Assembly: GCA_026260175.1 (NCBI GenBank)
Contig: JAKCWW010001848.1
Location: 1-64,000 of the forward strand
Origin: Reticulitermes lucifugus
Taxonomy: Eukaryota; Arthropoda; Insecta; Blattodea; Rhinotermitidae
DNA: 64,000 nucleotides
Direction of reading: 5' to 3'
The translations under genes were made by a program, and so were the position numbers. Positions 49,201-58,539 of this stretch are shown here, piece by piece (position 1 is the stretch's first letter; every line of letters starts with the position of its first letter). The notes under the pieces were generated by a model, which did not search any database, was not told the DNA's origin, and was given only the letters and a program-made list of their open reading frames with translations.

Positions 49201-52200
49201 TAATCTTCAGACTTAGAGCCACAACAATCTAAAATATTGCAAACCCATTGTTAATTCATACATCATTTGTTGCTAAGTATAAAATGCAAACAAAGCATTA
49301 ATAATTTTGACAGGCCATATGGACAGGTATTACAAGACTCCTGAAAAATTTGAAAATATCAGCCCAGGTGAGACAGATAATCAGGAAGAACTCTGGTAGG
49401 ACAGAAATACTCTGTTCTGTATTATCCACAATGGGGAAGCTGTAAACAATACTGTAAAGGATAACGAAAATATCTTTTAGGACATGACATCATAAAGTCT
49501 GGTAGAAATGTACTGACATTTCAGAGGATCCTGCTGCCTCCATCATGATGATAATAACCAGATTACATGACAGCACATCCCAGAAGCCAGTAATCTTCAG
49601 TCACTGCCATGACAACCTCAAATCTCAGGCAAATGATGATGATAAAATTATGAGTTCTCACCTCATGAACATGCTCCGGGCGACAAACAGGTTCAGATAT
49701 CGCTATCAGAAAGTCATGTGCATGCCTGTACACTGGAGAAAATGATTCCAAGAAGATATGTCCATTTGGAGCCTGCAATGAGCCCAGAAATCTATGACAC
49801 ACTTCAAAACTCGCACACATTAAATACTCATATCTCATTTTTTGTTAAGAGATTTTCCGCTTAACCTTTAGCATACGGCCTTTTAAATGCTAGGTTTCTG
49901 CTGCTGGTTGAAGTGCTATTCGATTTAAATGCCCATTGCAGGACAGTGTTTGAGCTTTCGGACAAAACGGGTGTACATTTAATGAGACAACATTGTCCTG
50001 TTCGTCCGTTAAAGGTTAATTAAGCTAAGAGACATGCAATGTTTATCTTGATCTTTACCAATCAGACATCTTAACTTACATACCAGCCTCAGAATTCTCC
50101 TTGATCTTTGGTAGATTTATAATTCAATACTACCAACATTTCCATTGCTGCAACATATATTCCTTTGTCTCTGACAGTCTCATAAACTTAATTTAGCTCT
50201 AGTTTAATTAATTATGCACCAGACTCACAGGACAGTCACCGCAAAACACTGTAATTTACTCCATCATTATGAAATGAAGGTTTACGAACCTAAGGTGTCC
50301 TCTTTATTACAAAGCACAAGGGCCTTAAAAAGTGTTTAAATTATCAAAATCGTTAATACTGCCTGAACAATACTGAGTCAAGACTTGGTCACAAGAATAA
50401 TTTGTACAGTGCGTAAAGGGATAATATTAAACATTTAACAATACAATGTTTTTAGGATTGAAGTTTTCATAGTAGTAAAAATTCATGTATCAGTCTATCA
50501 AGTTATGACACAGCATGGTCTGTAGGATAGCAGTAGTGTTTTGGATAAACATGCCGTCTCCATTCCTATCTCAAAATGTTGGTACCTACCTATCAGATTA
50601 CACACCATCACTACCTAGTAGACCACAATTAGAAGTACAAAGCGAGTTTTCATTCCACGTTTATCGACATTTTCACCTACCTTGATGAAAACAGTCTGTC
50701 TCTAACAGATTTTAATAGCAACCATTTTGTTATTTTCTAGGATAAGACACATTTATACATAATTCTGTATATAGCTAAATAAACCTGAAACAATATTTTA
50801 TGTTATAAAGCACATACTGCTTTTTTTAAATTCTGCAATCTACTTCATGATGGACTCAATTTTCTTCATGTAGATTCATTAAAACATTATAGAAGGCGAA
50901 GAAATTCACTGCAACTTACCACCCACAAGGGCCGTGATTCATGATCACTCTTCAGAATCATCTGTGAACGATAATCCTTGGCTCCATACTCATCTTCTAT
51001 AGAACCTTGATCTTCTGATTCAACATTTTTCTTGGCAGCACTAGGAATCCCATCTAAAACAAACAAGACTGGGTCATGAGACCCTGAAGATGGAGGCAGC
51101 AAGTTCCCCTGAAATGCTGGTAACCGCATACTAGACTTCAAGGTGTCATAACCCAAAACATACAATCCAAATTTTCACTACCATGAAAATCTCAAATTTC
51201 ATACAAATTAGACTGACCATCACAATGCAGTGGGTAGCTATCCTGTTTTTAATTTGGGGCATACACAGTGAGAATCTTTGCCACATGACCAGGTATCTTG
51301 AGGTTTACCTCACCTCCAAAGCACATACCAGGACATTCATATTACTCCTCCATTTAAAATTTGGTCTCTTCACCTGAAGTTTTCAAATTAAAACTTTGTA
51401 TGCATTTCTCATTTCATATGACATATTACATTATAGAGCAACCCTTTGGCACCAGAATTAAATGTCCAGTGTGATGTGCAGGAGACCAGAATTGAAACGA
51501 ACAACACACACACACATACAGATGGTTCATATAATTTTAATGCACCCAAGTTGCATTAAAACTATATCAACCATCTAAATATATATACTTAATATCACAG
51601 ATAAAAATATAACCCTGTAAAATAAAAACAGACTTCCTGAGCAGGATATCTACGCACATCCAACACAACCCAGAGATTATGCCATGGCTTTTAAAAATCC
51701 ATACCACTTTCACCATGCAACTTACTCTTAATCTTCTAATATTATTTTAATTAATGTTCTACTTAACAAGATAAATAGTTACATTTTAAGCTATCACATC
51801 AACCAAATAATAGATTATGTAATTTTAATGTATCATGGCTATGAAATTTGTGAGCTCATACTTCATTTTACTTGATTTTATCTTATTTTATTTTATACAT
51901 GTTGCAAATTGCACCTTTGAATTACTATACAGCCCCAGGTAGCTTATATACAAAACACCAAAACATGTGGCTGAAGTTTAAAATAAACATACTAGTTGTG
52001 CTCAACTGTTATTGTTTTTTCATGTATAAATGCACAATGACGTGAATAACATAAATATATGGACTGATGCATTTTCACATGCATATTGTTTACATATCCT
52101 GCTAAATAACTTGCCTCCATCTCCACCATCAATTATTTCTTCTTCGGCATATATATAATCTTCATCATCTCTTTTACGCTTCTTCCATTTCTTACTATTA

Positions 52201-52945
52201 TCTGCAAATCAGTAAAAACAAAAATTTGGGATTACAAAGCTACTCAAGAATACAACACAATACTGATGGTAATGATAATTATTATTGTTACTGTCACTGC
52301 TATTATAAAAATCATTATCACACACACACACAGTAACATTGATGATAAAAAACCATAAACAAGAGTATTATGGAGAACACAAAGTTGATGTAATCTGGCA
52401 TTTGTAACTAAACCAACAGTCAACATGCTGCAGATGTATGCAGCTCACTGTGCAGGACAATACTATTAGCACATACTTATTTGTGGACATGTCAGGTTTT
52501 CATGGTGGTGAGTATTTCATACCATAGTCGTCTTTGATGTGGCACTGTGCTGTTTGATACATGGGTACCAATGTTGCAGAAAAGCCTGCAACCTTAATTT
52601 TCAGGTTTGACCCTGTTACTGTGTGTACCTCCAAAATGCTGACACCCACCTACCAAACTACACGGTGTCACATACTATAAGACCACTACCTCAGCATTTC
52701 CACTTGAAGGAAAACTGGAAAATGTATTCTTGACTAAACCTGCGAGCAATCATGTGGCAATAAATACTGTGAACTAATAAACTCCATACCTTATTCTGTC
52801 AGTACAAGACCCACATAATTCAACCTATGTCAGTGTGGTATATCCTAACCTCAACAAAACTTGTTTACAATGAGCCGAACGCAAAACCATACACAATTCC
52901 AAAAGTAAACCTACCGTCCTTCTTCGTTTTCTTTGGTCCTCCCAT
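37154..52945 (-). CDS. ERCC3: ERCC3 / XPB (haywire) TFIIH DNA helicase-translocase, complete
   Basis: ATP-dependent translocase of TFIIH, used for promoter opening and nucleotide excision repair in the nucleus. Seventeen coding exons (listed separately) sum to 2424 nt, 807 residues plus stop; human XPB has 782. Order: basic/acidic N-terminus; N-terminal domain ([38 protein letters not shown]); acidic linker; helicase core with Walker A LPCGAGKS (367-374), DEVH (468-471), motif III TAT and the XPB-specific RED (499-501), then [20 protein letters not shown] near 654-673; C-terminus [10 protein letters not shown]. All junctions were phased by hand. Introns hold MITEs, SINEs, an LTR fragment and a large foldback. 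Start [10 protein letters not shown] is the only fitting ATG and has a clean donor. Confidence 0.97.
37770..37895 (-). CDS. ERCC3: ERCC3 coding exon 16
   Basis: Acceptor GCTTCAG, donor GTAAGT; 42 codons, [20 protein letters not shown] then [10 protein letters not shown]. Confidence 0.94.
38650..39467. repeat. Large inverted repeat (foldback) in ERCC3 intron 15
   Basis: Left arm about 38650-39030 and right arm about 39098-39467 are reverse complements, with a loop of about 67 bp. A 38-base core is perfect (38781-38818 against 39306-39343). Outer parts also pair (catcatcagggagc at 38661 with its complement near 39450). No coding sequence. In pre-mRNA this folds into a hairpin of about 380 bp. 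Confidence 0.85.
39584..39732 (-). CDS. ERCC3: ERCC3 coding exon 15
   Basis: Acceptor GCATAG, donor [50 protein letters not shown]. Confidence 0.95.
39785..39930. repeat. Rpt-A copy, inverted pair
   Basis: Left half aggatggtagataggtatca, agtgttgtgaagaaca; right half acttctaacctgaaggtgaa, ggcagtctagtcctcc, accacctaccacacaagg. In ERCC3 intron 14. Confidence 0.55.
40408..40594 (-). CDS. ERCC3: ERCC3 coding exon 14 (motifs V-VI)
   Basis: Acceptor ATTCTAG, donor [63 protein letters not shown]; includes the arginine-finger motif. Confidence 0.95.
40925..41222 (-). mobile_element. Candidate LTR (solo or 3' LTR)
   Basis: On the minus strand a purine tract AGGGGGGAT directly precedes TGTCCGGATTAAGG; 298 bp later the block ends TTTTATAACA. 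It thus starts TG, ends CA, has an ATTAAAG signal near its end, and is more CpG-rich than its surroundings. No duplicate LTR in the window and no target duplication identified. ERCC3 intron 13. Confidence 0.45.
41884..42048 (-). CDS. ERCC3: ERCC3 coding exon 13
   Basis: Acceptor GTCTTCCAG, donor GTACTT; 55 codons, [20 protein letters not shown] to [10 protein letters not shown]. Confidence 0.95.
42682..42950 (-). CDS. ERCC3: ERCC3 coding exon 12 (DEVH, RED)
   Basis: Acceptor TTGTTGCAG, donor [42 protein letters not shown] to KTSKKL. The reading frame runs past the donor, but XPB homology stops there. Confidence 0.94.
43600..43830 (+). mobile_element. SINE-A, old copy
   Basis: gggtagttcagtaaatgtga (A-box part), gagatttggggttcaattt (B-box part), gtgcagcccatccaatgggt, ctcacctccatctagtgcta. 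A poly-G run at 43741-43751 interrupts it. ERCC3 intron 11. Confidence 0.6.
43917..44090 (-). CDS. ERCC3: ERCC3 coding exon 11
   Basis: Acceptor ATTTTCAG, donor [26 protein letters not shown] to WGIMVLD; the DEVH motif is split by the next intron. Confidence 0.95.
44238..44360 (-). CDS. ERCC3: ERCC3 coding exon 10 (Walker A)
   Basis: Acceptor ATGTGCAG, donor [40 protein letters not shown]. Confidence 0.95.
44514..44620 (-). CDS. ERCC3: ERCC3 coding exon 9
   Basis: Acceptor ACTTTAG, donor [41 protein letters not shown]; ends inside the Walker A glycine codon. Confidence 0.95.
44734..44831 (-). CDS. ERCC3: ERCC3 coding exon 8
   Basis: Found by splicing: acceptor GTACAG, donor [26 protein letters not shown] then [12 protein letters not shown]. 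Confidence 0.94.
45234..45434 (-). CDS. ERCC3: ERCC3 coding exon 7
   Basis: Acceptor TTTTTCAG, donor GTCAGT; 67 codons. Ser/Gly-rich linker, then [20 protein letters not shown] and KTVSFEVNQ as in XPB. Confidence 0.94.
45720..45985 (+). repeat. Unassigned block in ERCC3 intron 6
   Basis: A plus-strand open frame of 67 codons followed by aatttaaataaaagcc. Composition resembles the 3' end of a retroelement, but no family is recognised. Confidence 0.25.
46168..46356 (-). CDS. ERCC3: ERCC3 coding exon 6
   Basis: Acceptor GCACAG, donor GTGAGT; 63 codons, [20 protein letters not shown] then the variable linker. Confidence 0.95.
46917..47074. mobile_element. piggyBac-type MITE, family 2, copy 1
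   Basis: TTAA at both ends (46917-46920, 47071-47074). Begins TTAACCTTTAGCGTATGACC, ends ccattacaggttaa. Colinear along its whole length with 49861-50019 (ttttaaatgccagtttcc, atttaaatgcccactg). ERCC3 intron 5. Confidence 0.75.
47924..48073 (-). CDS. ERCC3: ERCC3 coding exon 5
   Basis: Acceptor GTCTCAG, donor GTAAGT; 50 codons, [20 protein letters not shown] to KLCTLSYGK. Confidence 0.95.
48725..49225 (+). repeat. Rpt-A inverted pair interrupted by a pogo-type MITE
   Basis: Left half gacactgtataatctggtag, then right half accccgaagatgcagcc, cttcctctGAAATATCAG. After the MITE it resumes tatttcaacaagtctacatg, gcgtcacattccaggagata. Removing the insert and one TA restores a normal Rpt-A. Confidence 0.7.
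48843..49157. mobile_element. pogo/Tigger-type MITE
   Basis: Inverted termini CAGACGGACCCCGACTTACG and, complemented, CAGAAAGTCCCCGACTTACA, flanked by TA (48841-48842, 49158-49159). The GTCCCCGACTTACG end is typical of pogo/Tigger elements. The interior has an ACC-rich stretch that could be the remnant of a transposase C-terminus. Confidence 0.78.
49490..49645. repeat. Rpt-A copy, inverted pair
   Basis: Left half aaagtctggtagaaatgtac, tgacatttcagaggatcct, gctgcctccatcatgatg; right half accagattacatgacagc, cacatcccagaagccagtaa. ERCC3 intron 4, just left of exon 4. Confidence 0.65.
49662..49772 (-). CDS. ERCC3: ERCC3 coding exon 4
   Basis: Acceptor ATTGCAG, donor GTGAGA; 37 codons, [20 protein letters not shown] to [11 protein letters not shown]. 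Confidence 0.95.
49861..50019. mobile_element. piggyBac-type MITE, family 2, copy 2
   Basis: TTAA-bounded; begins TTAACCTTTAGCATACGGCC and ends ccgttaaaggttaa, giving inverted termini TTAACCTTTARC. 159 bp against 158 bp in copy 1. ERCC3 intron 3. Confidence 0.78.
50515..50640. repeat. Rpt-A copy, degenerate
   Basis: gcatggtctgtaggatagc, gccgtctccattcctatc, ttggtacctacctatcagat, tacacaccatcactacc. Confidence 0.5.
50920..51053 (-). CDS. ERCC3: ERCC3 coding exon 3
   Basis: Acceptor TTTTAG, donor GTAAGT. Encodes [20 protein letters not shown] and RPLWV, matching XPB. Confidence 0.93.
51080..51205 (+). repeat. Rpt-A copy with intact CTGAAGA and GAAA boxes
   Basis: gagacCCTGAAGATGGAGG, cagcaagttccccTGAAATG, ctggtaaccgcatactagac, ggtgtcataacccaaaac, catgaaaatctcaaatttca. 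After GAAA the expected U is C. ERCC3 intron 2. Confidence 0.65.
51206..52110. other. ERCC3 intron 2, remainder
   Basis: AT-rich, with an (AC)n tract at 51506-51517. Nothing else recognised. Confidence 0.45.
52115..52201 (-). CDS. ERCC3: ERCC3 coding exon 2 (GC donor)
   Basis: Acceptor TTTGCAG. Encodes the basic stretch [13 protein letters not shown] and an acidic stretch. The 3' side reads GGAG|GCAAGT; no GT donor keeps the frame, whereas this GC donor joins exactly in phase 1 to exon 3. Confidence 0.88.
52540..52695. repeat. Rpt-A copy, inverted pair, degenerate
   Basis: Left half gtggcactgtgctgtttgat, gggtaccaatgttgcagaa; right half ctccaaaatgctgacaccc, cctaccaaactacacggtgt. ERCC3 intron 1. 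Confidence 0.5.
52915..52945 (-). CDS. ERCC3: ERCC3 coding exon 1
   Basis: ATG at 52945; ten residues [10 protein letters not shown] plus one base, donor GTAGGT. Confidence 0.88.
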
Positions 52946-53500
52946 ATATAGGTTAGTACTTTTACTATTTACAAAGTATTTGTTTTATAACATTACGATG
53001 CAGCTCACTCTCATGACAACCAGTGACCAAACACTATCAGATTTACGTTTTAAACCACACTGATGATATCTGTAAGAAACTGTACAATCTACCACGACCT
53101 ATTCAAAACACTCCGCAAGTTAAAACAATCTAATCATATGTCCGTCTTGGGCTTGATACAAGCTTCTCGAACCATCAATTCGCCTGATTCCCTCCCGTAC
53201 GATCTGTGACTACTGTTCACTGATGTGCACTTGTCACCTCAACACACAATCACGGATCTTCTCAAATAGTGATAGATCATAAATGGGAAACATACGCACG
53301 AATTGTGGACACAACTATGCTATGACCTGTGACCACGGCGATGGCCAAAACAGATTAAAAGACGAAGGCATCGCAACTGAATCCATAGCCATTTTTGACC
53401 AAAATTACGGATATGACAAATTAATTCGTTTGGCTCACAACAGGGAGCCGTGTAACTACGGATCAACTTGTGAACAAGTTTAAGTTTTCATCGACGGACA
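52946..53500 (-). promoter_or_regulatory. ERCC3 5' flank, candidate promoter
   Basis: Immediately upstream of the ERCC3 ATG. Richer in CpG (acgatctgtgac, gcacttgtcacctc, ggagccgtgtaactacgga) and without Rpt-A. No core element could be assigned. Confidence 0.3.
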
Positions 53501-53624
53501 AAAAATTCATAGCCAATTAAGCGGTCATTTTGGTCTCATGACATATATTACACCATGTAGTTTTTTTTGCACAAATGTGCGTTATGCTCGTCAAAGTAAT
53601 GTAAAGTTGGGGGATTTATGGTAT

Positions 53625-53730
53625 TTTATTTTCCTGGATCTGGAGGCAGTAGGTGTGTCCGAAACACTGGTGACCACCTACCAGACTGCATGGTGTCATT
53701 ACCTAAAGGACCACAATTGAAATGTTAACT
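53625..53730 (+). repeat. Rpt-A copy with intact GAAAC box
   Basis: ctggatctggaggcagtagg, gtgtccGAAACACTGGTGA, ccacctaccagactgcatgg, tgtcattacctaaaggacc. The CTGAAGA box is changed to CTGGATC. Confidence 0.65.
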
Positions 53731-54580
53731 ATGTTGACTACCGCCTGCTTAGATGATATTTCAATGTCTACATTTCATACATCGTTTCCTCGTCATGTAT
53801 ATAAATACAAGTGCATTTATTGTGTATTGTATATCATTTATACCTACTAAAGTACACATGCAATGAGTGTGCATTGCACAATTAAACAAATGTCAGTACA
53901 CTGACAATGTATTAAGTTCATATTAATTAATTTAAATATGTAGCATTTTCATTATGGGTCTCAACATTGAACCCTTTACAGCTATTCATTCATTTTACAT
54001 TCCATGGATCCTTGTAGGTAAAAAAAAAAAAAAAAAACTGATGGATGTAGAATTAATCTCCAGGTACATATAATAAACAGTATAAAATATATATACATAG
54101 AAAGCATGTGTCATATTAAAACAATAACAATATATATTAATAGTAGTGGTAATAAAATAAAATATATAAAATAAGTGCAGTAATCACGTGTAAAATATAA
54201 TACTAGTTGTCAAGGGTATAATAAACCAAGATATTTAATTCTTATTGTAGTTAAAGTATTCTTCCAACGAATAAACCGAATTTAAAAGAAGGAATCTTTT
54301 TAAAACAGATCTAAATTTTTTTTGTGTCATGAACTACGTTTTTTATGCTAGGAGGAAGACTATTAAAAACCTTGATTCCAAAGTAATATGATCCTTTTTG
54401 GAATGTTACATTAGATTACAAAAGATAATCATGAAACCAGATGATAAAATTCACAGCACTGATAGCTAGCTTCCTGGTAAACTAATGAGTACAGTATTCC
54501 ATACAGCTACTCAAGAGACTTCCCAGCTATAAAATTGTCCACATTATGTAAACATAAGTTTCAACCATGGCAGTCTCTTC
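53731..54580. other. Intergenic, no gene recognised
   Basis: Very AT-rich with a poly-A run at 54021-54036. No border or coding segment found. Confidence 0.45.
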
Positions 54581-54584
54581 TTCC

Positions 54585-54645
54585 ACAAACTGATGATAGA
54601 GGCAGCAGGTTCCTTTGAAATCTTGGCACATTTCTACCAGGCCAT
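54585..54645 (+). repeat. Rpt-A copy with complete hammerhead-type boxes
   Basis: CTGATGA, then tagaggcagcaggttcctt, GAAATCTTGGCAC, tttctaccaggccatgcc. The boxes CTGANGA, GAAA and U-U are all present, but flanking helix I does not pair well. Its right portion is interrupted by SINE-B and seems to resume at 54945. Confidence 0.6.
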
Positions 54646-54649
54646 GCCA

Positions 54650-54945
54650 TGATTCAGGCTGTTAATTGCTGGCTTCTCACTGTGGAAGCTCAAGTTTGAT
54701 CACATAGCCATCCACATGGAATCTGTGGTACGCAAAGTGGCACTGGGCCAGGTCTTCCTGCAATTCCATATCCAATCCTACTTGCGTGGATATTGGATCG
54801 GTGAATGTATGTGTATATGTATGTATGTAAGTACTTTCATTTCACCCTGTCATTATCATTCCATGCATGCTGCATACTCATATTTCATCTATCTGCCATC
54901 AGTACTATATAATCTTCAGAAAGTGTGTTAAATAAAGTACATTAC
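54650..54945 (+). mobile_element. SINE-B copy 2
   Basis: Same order of blocks as 29440-29662: ttgctggcttctcac, agtttgatcacatagcc, aaagtggcactgggccaggt, gtcattatcattccatgc, agtactatataatcttcag, taaataaa, with an internal tgtatgtgtatatgtatg microsatellite. Inserted within Rpt-A. Confidence 0.6.
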
Positions 54946-56198
54946 ACAGCACCACATCCCAGGAGACAGGAATCTTCATAACCACCATTGTGGCATCTCA
55001 TTTACCCTGATGATAGAGTAACTAATGTGGAATACAAGCAACACTTCCTTGTAACACATAAGTATTTATGATTCTCCATACACTAACACTGTAATCATAC
55101 TGTCAACCCTGAGGTAATATGGTTTGAATTATGTAATATATGACAAAGCAAAGCAGGTACTGTGTAGGACAGATAACTTGAGACTTTGAAGGTAATTAAG
55201 GAATGTGGATAGTGTGGCTTCAGATTTCTGCCTGGTGAGACAGCTTGGATAAGCAACTACTATCTGTGCAAAAACATTTATCATCTATGCACAACAGAAA
55301 TCCCCTTCAAACTCTGCTAGTGGCCAATGTATTTGGGATTGGTATTTTTCCCTCCTCTTTTCCCCCACTTCCTCACCCAAGTCTCAAGTTATCAGTCCTA
55401 CACTGTATATATGGATTATATTAGCATGTTCACTCTAAATATTGATCTTTTAAAAGAAATAATGCTATTTCAGAGTCTTAGGGAATGAAAAGTGAAGGGG
55501 TACATGAGAAATAAGTGTTACCGCTGTTCTGTGACAAATGATGTGCCTGTTTTATTAACCATATTTCCCACCTCATAAGATGCAGTTCTTGTTTCTGAAA
55601 TGTCCTCAAAATCACCCTATGTCTTAACACCAGAAGGTCAAAGGCAGTTAAATCCACAAAAATACCTTGATACTATAGGGTGCATCTTATCACTTGTAAG
55701 ATGTTACGAGGCGGGAAATACAGTACTTTATGTGAGAAAGGCAAAAGTATCACATACTGAAGGAATTCAACATGTAAGGAACCCCACAACATTTTATATG
55801 CAATTTGTCATTTATGTTTGACATTTCTTATTATTTTTAAAATTCACTGACAACCACAGAAGAAATTTATTTTGCAAAAAAAAAAAAATACAGTACTATT
55901 TCCTGCATGTTCTCATTGGAACATTTTTTCTCAGGTGATTTTTTTTTAGTGAGATGCTTGTGAAGTAATGTTTAAAATACACAGTTGAACTATATCAGTC
56001 ACTATCATCATTCAATTTCAAACAATATTGGAATTAGTTTAAATATTTTAGTAAAATTCTCCAACATCAAATTTCATCAAAATGTATCTGGTGGTTCTGA
56101 AATTGTAATGTGGAAAGATGAACATGGCTTCAAACATCAAGATTAAATTTCAAAGCCTGTGTTACATAGGATATTCTTCTCACCTCAACACTTCACTT
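54946..56198. other. Intergenic; Rpt-A scrap then unassigned
   Basis: 54946-54990 resumes Rpt-A (cagcaccacatcccaggaga). The rest to 56198 shows no gene or repeat border I can support. Confidence 0.45.
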
Positions 56199-57786
56199 TT
56201 ACAAAATGTGAACACCAGGGTAGGCCTGTTTCATTTCGTGTAAGAAGTTCTGTAAGGCATAACTATTAATACCCCAGGTGGTGATGCCCTTTAAGACCGT
56301 GAGCTGGATACAGCTACCAATAATCATCCTGGCAGCTGACATCGGCATTTGACCACCATGCAGTTCCAAATGCAATTCCTCTAGAAAACGAAGCTGGTTT
56401 CTTCTAAAAACATTTTCAATGTTTAAATCACTGGTGCCTTTAGCCACGATGCTCACATGACTGACATTAAAACTGTGTAACAGTATATACATCATGAGAG
56501 ATGAGTCACTCTTGGTATATATGGCAAGATGATGCAAACTAGAGAAACCTGGCAGCGACTCACTGTAGCCACCATTCTCAAGAATAAGAGTGTTACAGCC
56601 CCTTAGTGTGAGATTCTTAAGACTTGAACACTTCTTACCAATTACTTTCACATCAACTCCAATAAGTCTTACAAGTTCCAACACCAACAGATGCCATCCT
56701 GATACAAGAAGCACAGCTTTGACATGAGAAAAGTGTCCACTTTGCAGTCTTAGTACCTGCAAATTCTTTAGTTCTTTGAGCAACAAGAGATCTCAGCTAA
56801 AGCTGACCAGATTCACTTGTGTAAGGTTCAGAAACTTACTGACCAGAATATCAATTTGAGACACTGATATGGCACTGCATCCAAAACTCCTCAATGCCAC
56901 ATTATTCTGAGACAGTTTCTTAAGCAGAAATGTACATGCCTCCTCAGAAATGGATGTTCTACATAAATTCACACTCCAGTAAATACTGAAGATCCAGAAT
57001 GGATCCCACACTCAGATCAGTTACCTTAGAACAGTGGAAATCAATACACTTCAGGTATCTGCAAGAGCCTCCTACTGACATCACAATATTATCAGTGGAG
57101 TTGCATGGAAATCTGAATATTTTTAAGTTCACCAGTGACCGTAATGCTGTCACAGCTAACTGCTCCAGACATTCATCTATTACGCCAACCAACATACGCA
57201 AGTCAGATATGTCTGATACAAAGGACAGTTCCAGCACTTCCAAGTTTGTCATGGTACCTAATGTAGCACAGACCATAGGTGCAATATTATACAGTTCATA
57301 TGAAAGTTTAAGATGTGTCACTGCAGGATGGATGATGCTTGTAACCAGAATTTGCATAACTGATTCATACCATGGCTTACACATCAGACCCCCCCTACTA
57401 CTACCAAGCGTACTTATGATTTATAATAACTCTGCTGTTAATTCATTGGCCACAGTTGGGATTACCATACTGTGAAGAAGGTCTTGCAAATCATTACACA
57501 TCTGTTGTACGTGAAGTGGCTTGTCCTTGACGGTTATGGGTGACTGCAGATGCTGAGCAGAACTATGGCACATAAAAAGTCTACGGACTCGACATGACAC
57601 AGTTTTCAGCATGTTTTTAAAACAGGTGCTTTCTCCTTCTCTATGATGCAGTGTTCTAGAAGCACTTACTTCAGCTCTCAGGCCTTCTGACTGAAGTAAT
57701 TTAACACCAAGAGCCTTTATGTTCTGTGCAAATGAACTCAGTGCAAGATTCTCAAGGCTGACAGGCTTATTGTAGCGAGACATCAT
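56199..57786 (-). pseudogene. Leucine-rich-repeat gene copy, disrupted
   Basis: Paralogue of 58540-60015. The frame from ATG 57786 (MMSRYNKPVSLENLALSSFA) is stopped by TAA at 57423-57421, where the paralogue continues. Homology goes on in the same frame (ESVMQILVTSIIHPAVTHLK), shifts frame near 56975, meets a TGA at 56795-56793, then runs to a normal end (YPGVHIL). Thus two in-frame stops and one frameshift. It has about 50 extra N-terminal residues relative to the intact copy. Both copies have a splice acceptor just before the ATG, so this is a DNA-level tandem duplicate rather than a retrocopy. Confidence 0.85.
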
Positions 57787-57984
57787 ATTACTGAAACCAG
57801 AAAGTTCTTTCTAAGTACTCTGCTCATCTTAGCACATGCTTCTGTTTAAGAGATTGGAAACAGAATGGTAAAAAAGTTCTGTTTTGTATGGATGCAGGAT
57901 GAGCTCCACAACTCGATACTCACTACTGTTAGAACCTCAAATCTCACAAAACCAAGAATATTTATAATGTGAAATTTGTGGTTC

Positions 57985-58190
57985 TCATGGCAGTGACTGT
58001 GAAAACAACCACCTTCTGTTATGTAATGCCATGTAGTGTGGTACAAGTGTGCTGACATTTTGAAGGAACCTGATGTCTCAGCCTTCATGGTTTCTTCTAT
58101 CCTGAAGATGCATGTGTCAGATTCCTTCAAACGTTTGTAAATTTCTAGTAGACTACACAGTGTCACATCCTAGAAGGCAGTAATCTTCAT
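57985..58190. repeat. Rpt-A copy, inverted pair, well preserved
   Basis: Left half (minus) gccatgtagtgtggtacaag, tgacattttgaaggaacct; right half (plus) tctatCCTGAAGATGCATG, agattccttCAAACGTTTG, agactacacagtgtcacatc, ctagaaggcagtaatcttca. In the right half the G of GAAA is C. Confidence 0.7.
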
Positions 58191-58539
58191 AATGACTGGT
58201 GTGACAACCACAAACTTCACTTCACTTTGGAGTGCTCAAGGACTTAAATCCCACTCTGCAATGTTAGTCTATTCCATCTTCATTAAACAGTTTCTGAGCA
58301 TTTGTTCAGACCAAAAATTTAAATGTGATACATTTTAAACCTTTTACAACTTAACACATGTGGGAAATTTTTTATTTAAATCAGCAAACATTCCCAAATC
58401 CAAGCACTGCACTGCTATTCCCAAAATTACAATTACACACCAGAGCCTTGGCTTGAATAGAAGGCCAGATACTGGCACAGAAATTGTAAACACTTGCCCA
58501 AGTCATTATTCAAACATTTACAGCACATAGTTTGGCAGA

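Noticed and set aside
56199-57786. A multi-exon LRR gene using introns to skip the stops
   Set aside because: The paralogue is one uninterrupted exon, homology runs continuously across the stops, and no suitable donor-acceptor pairs flank them.
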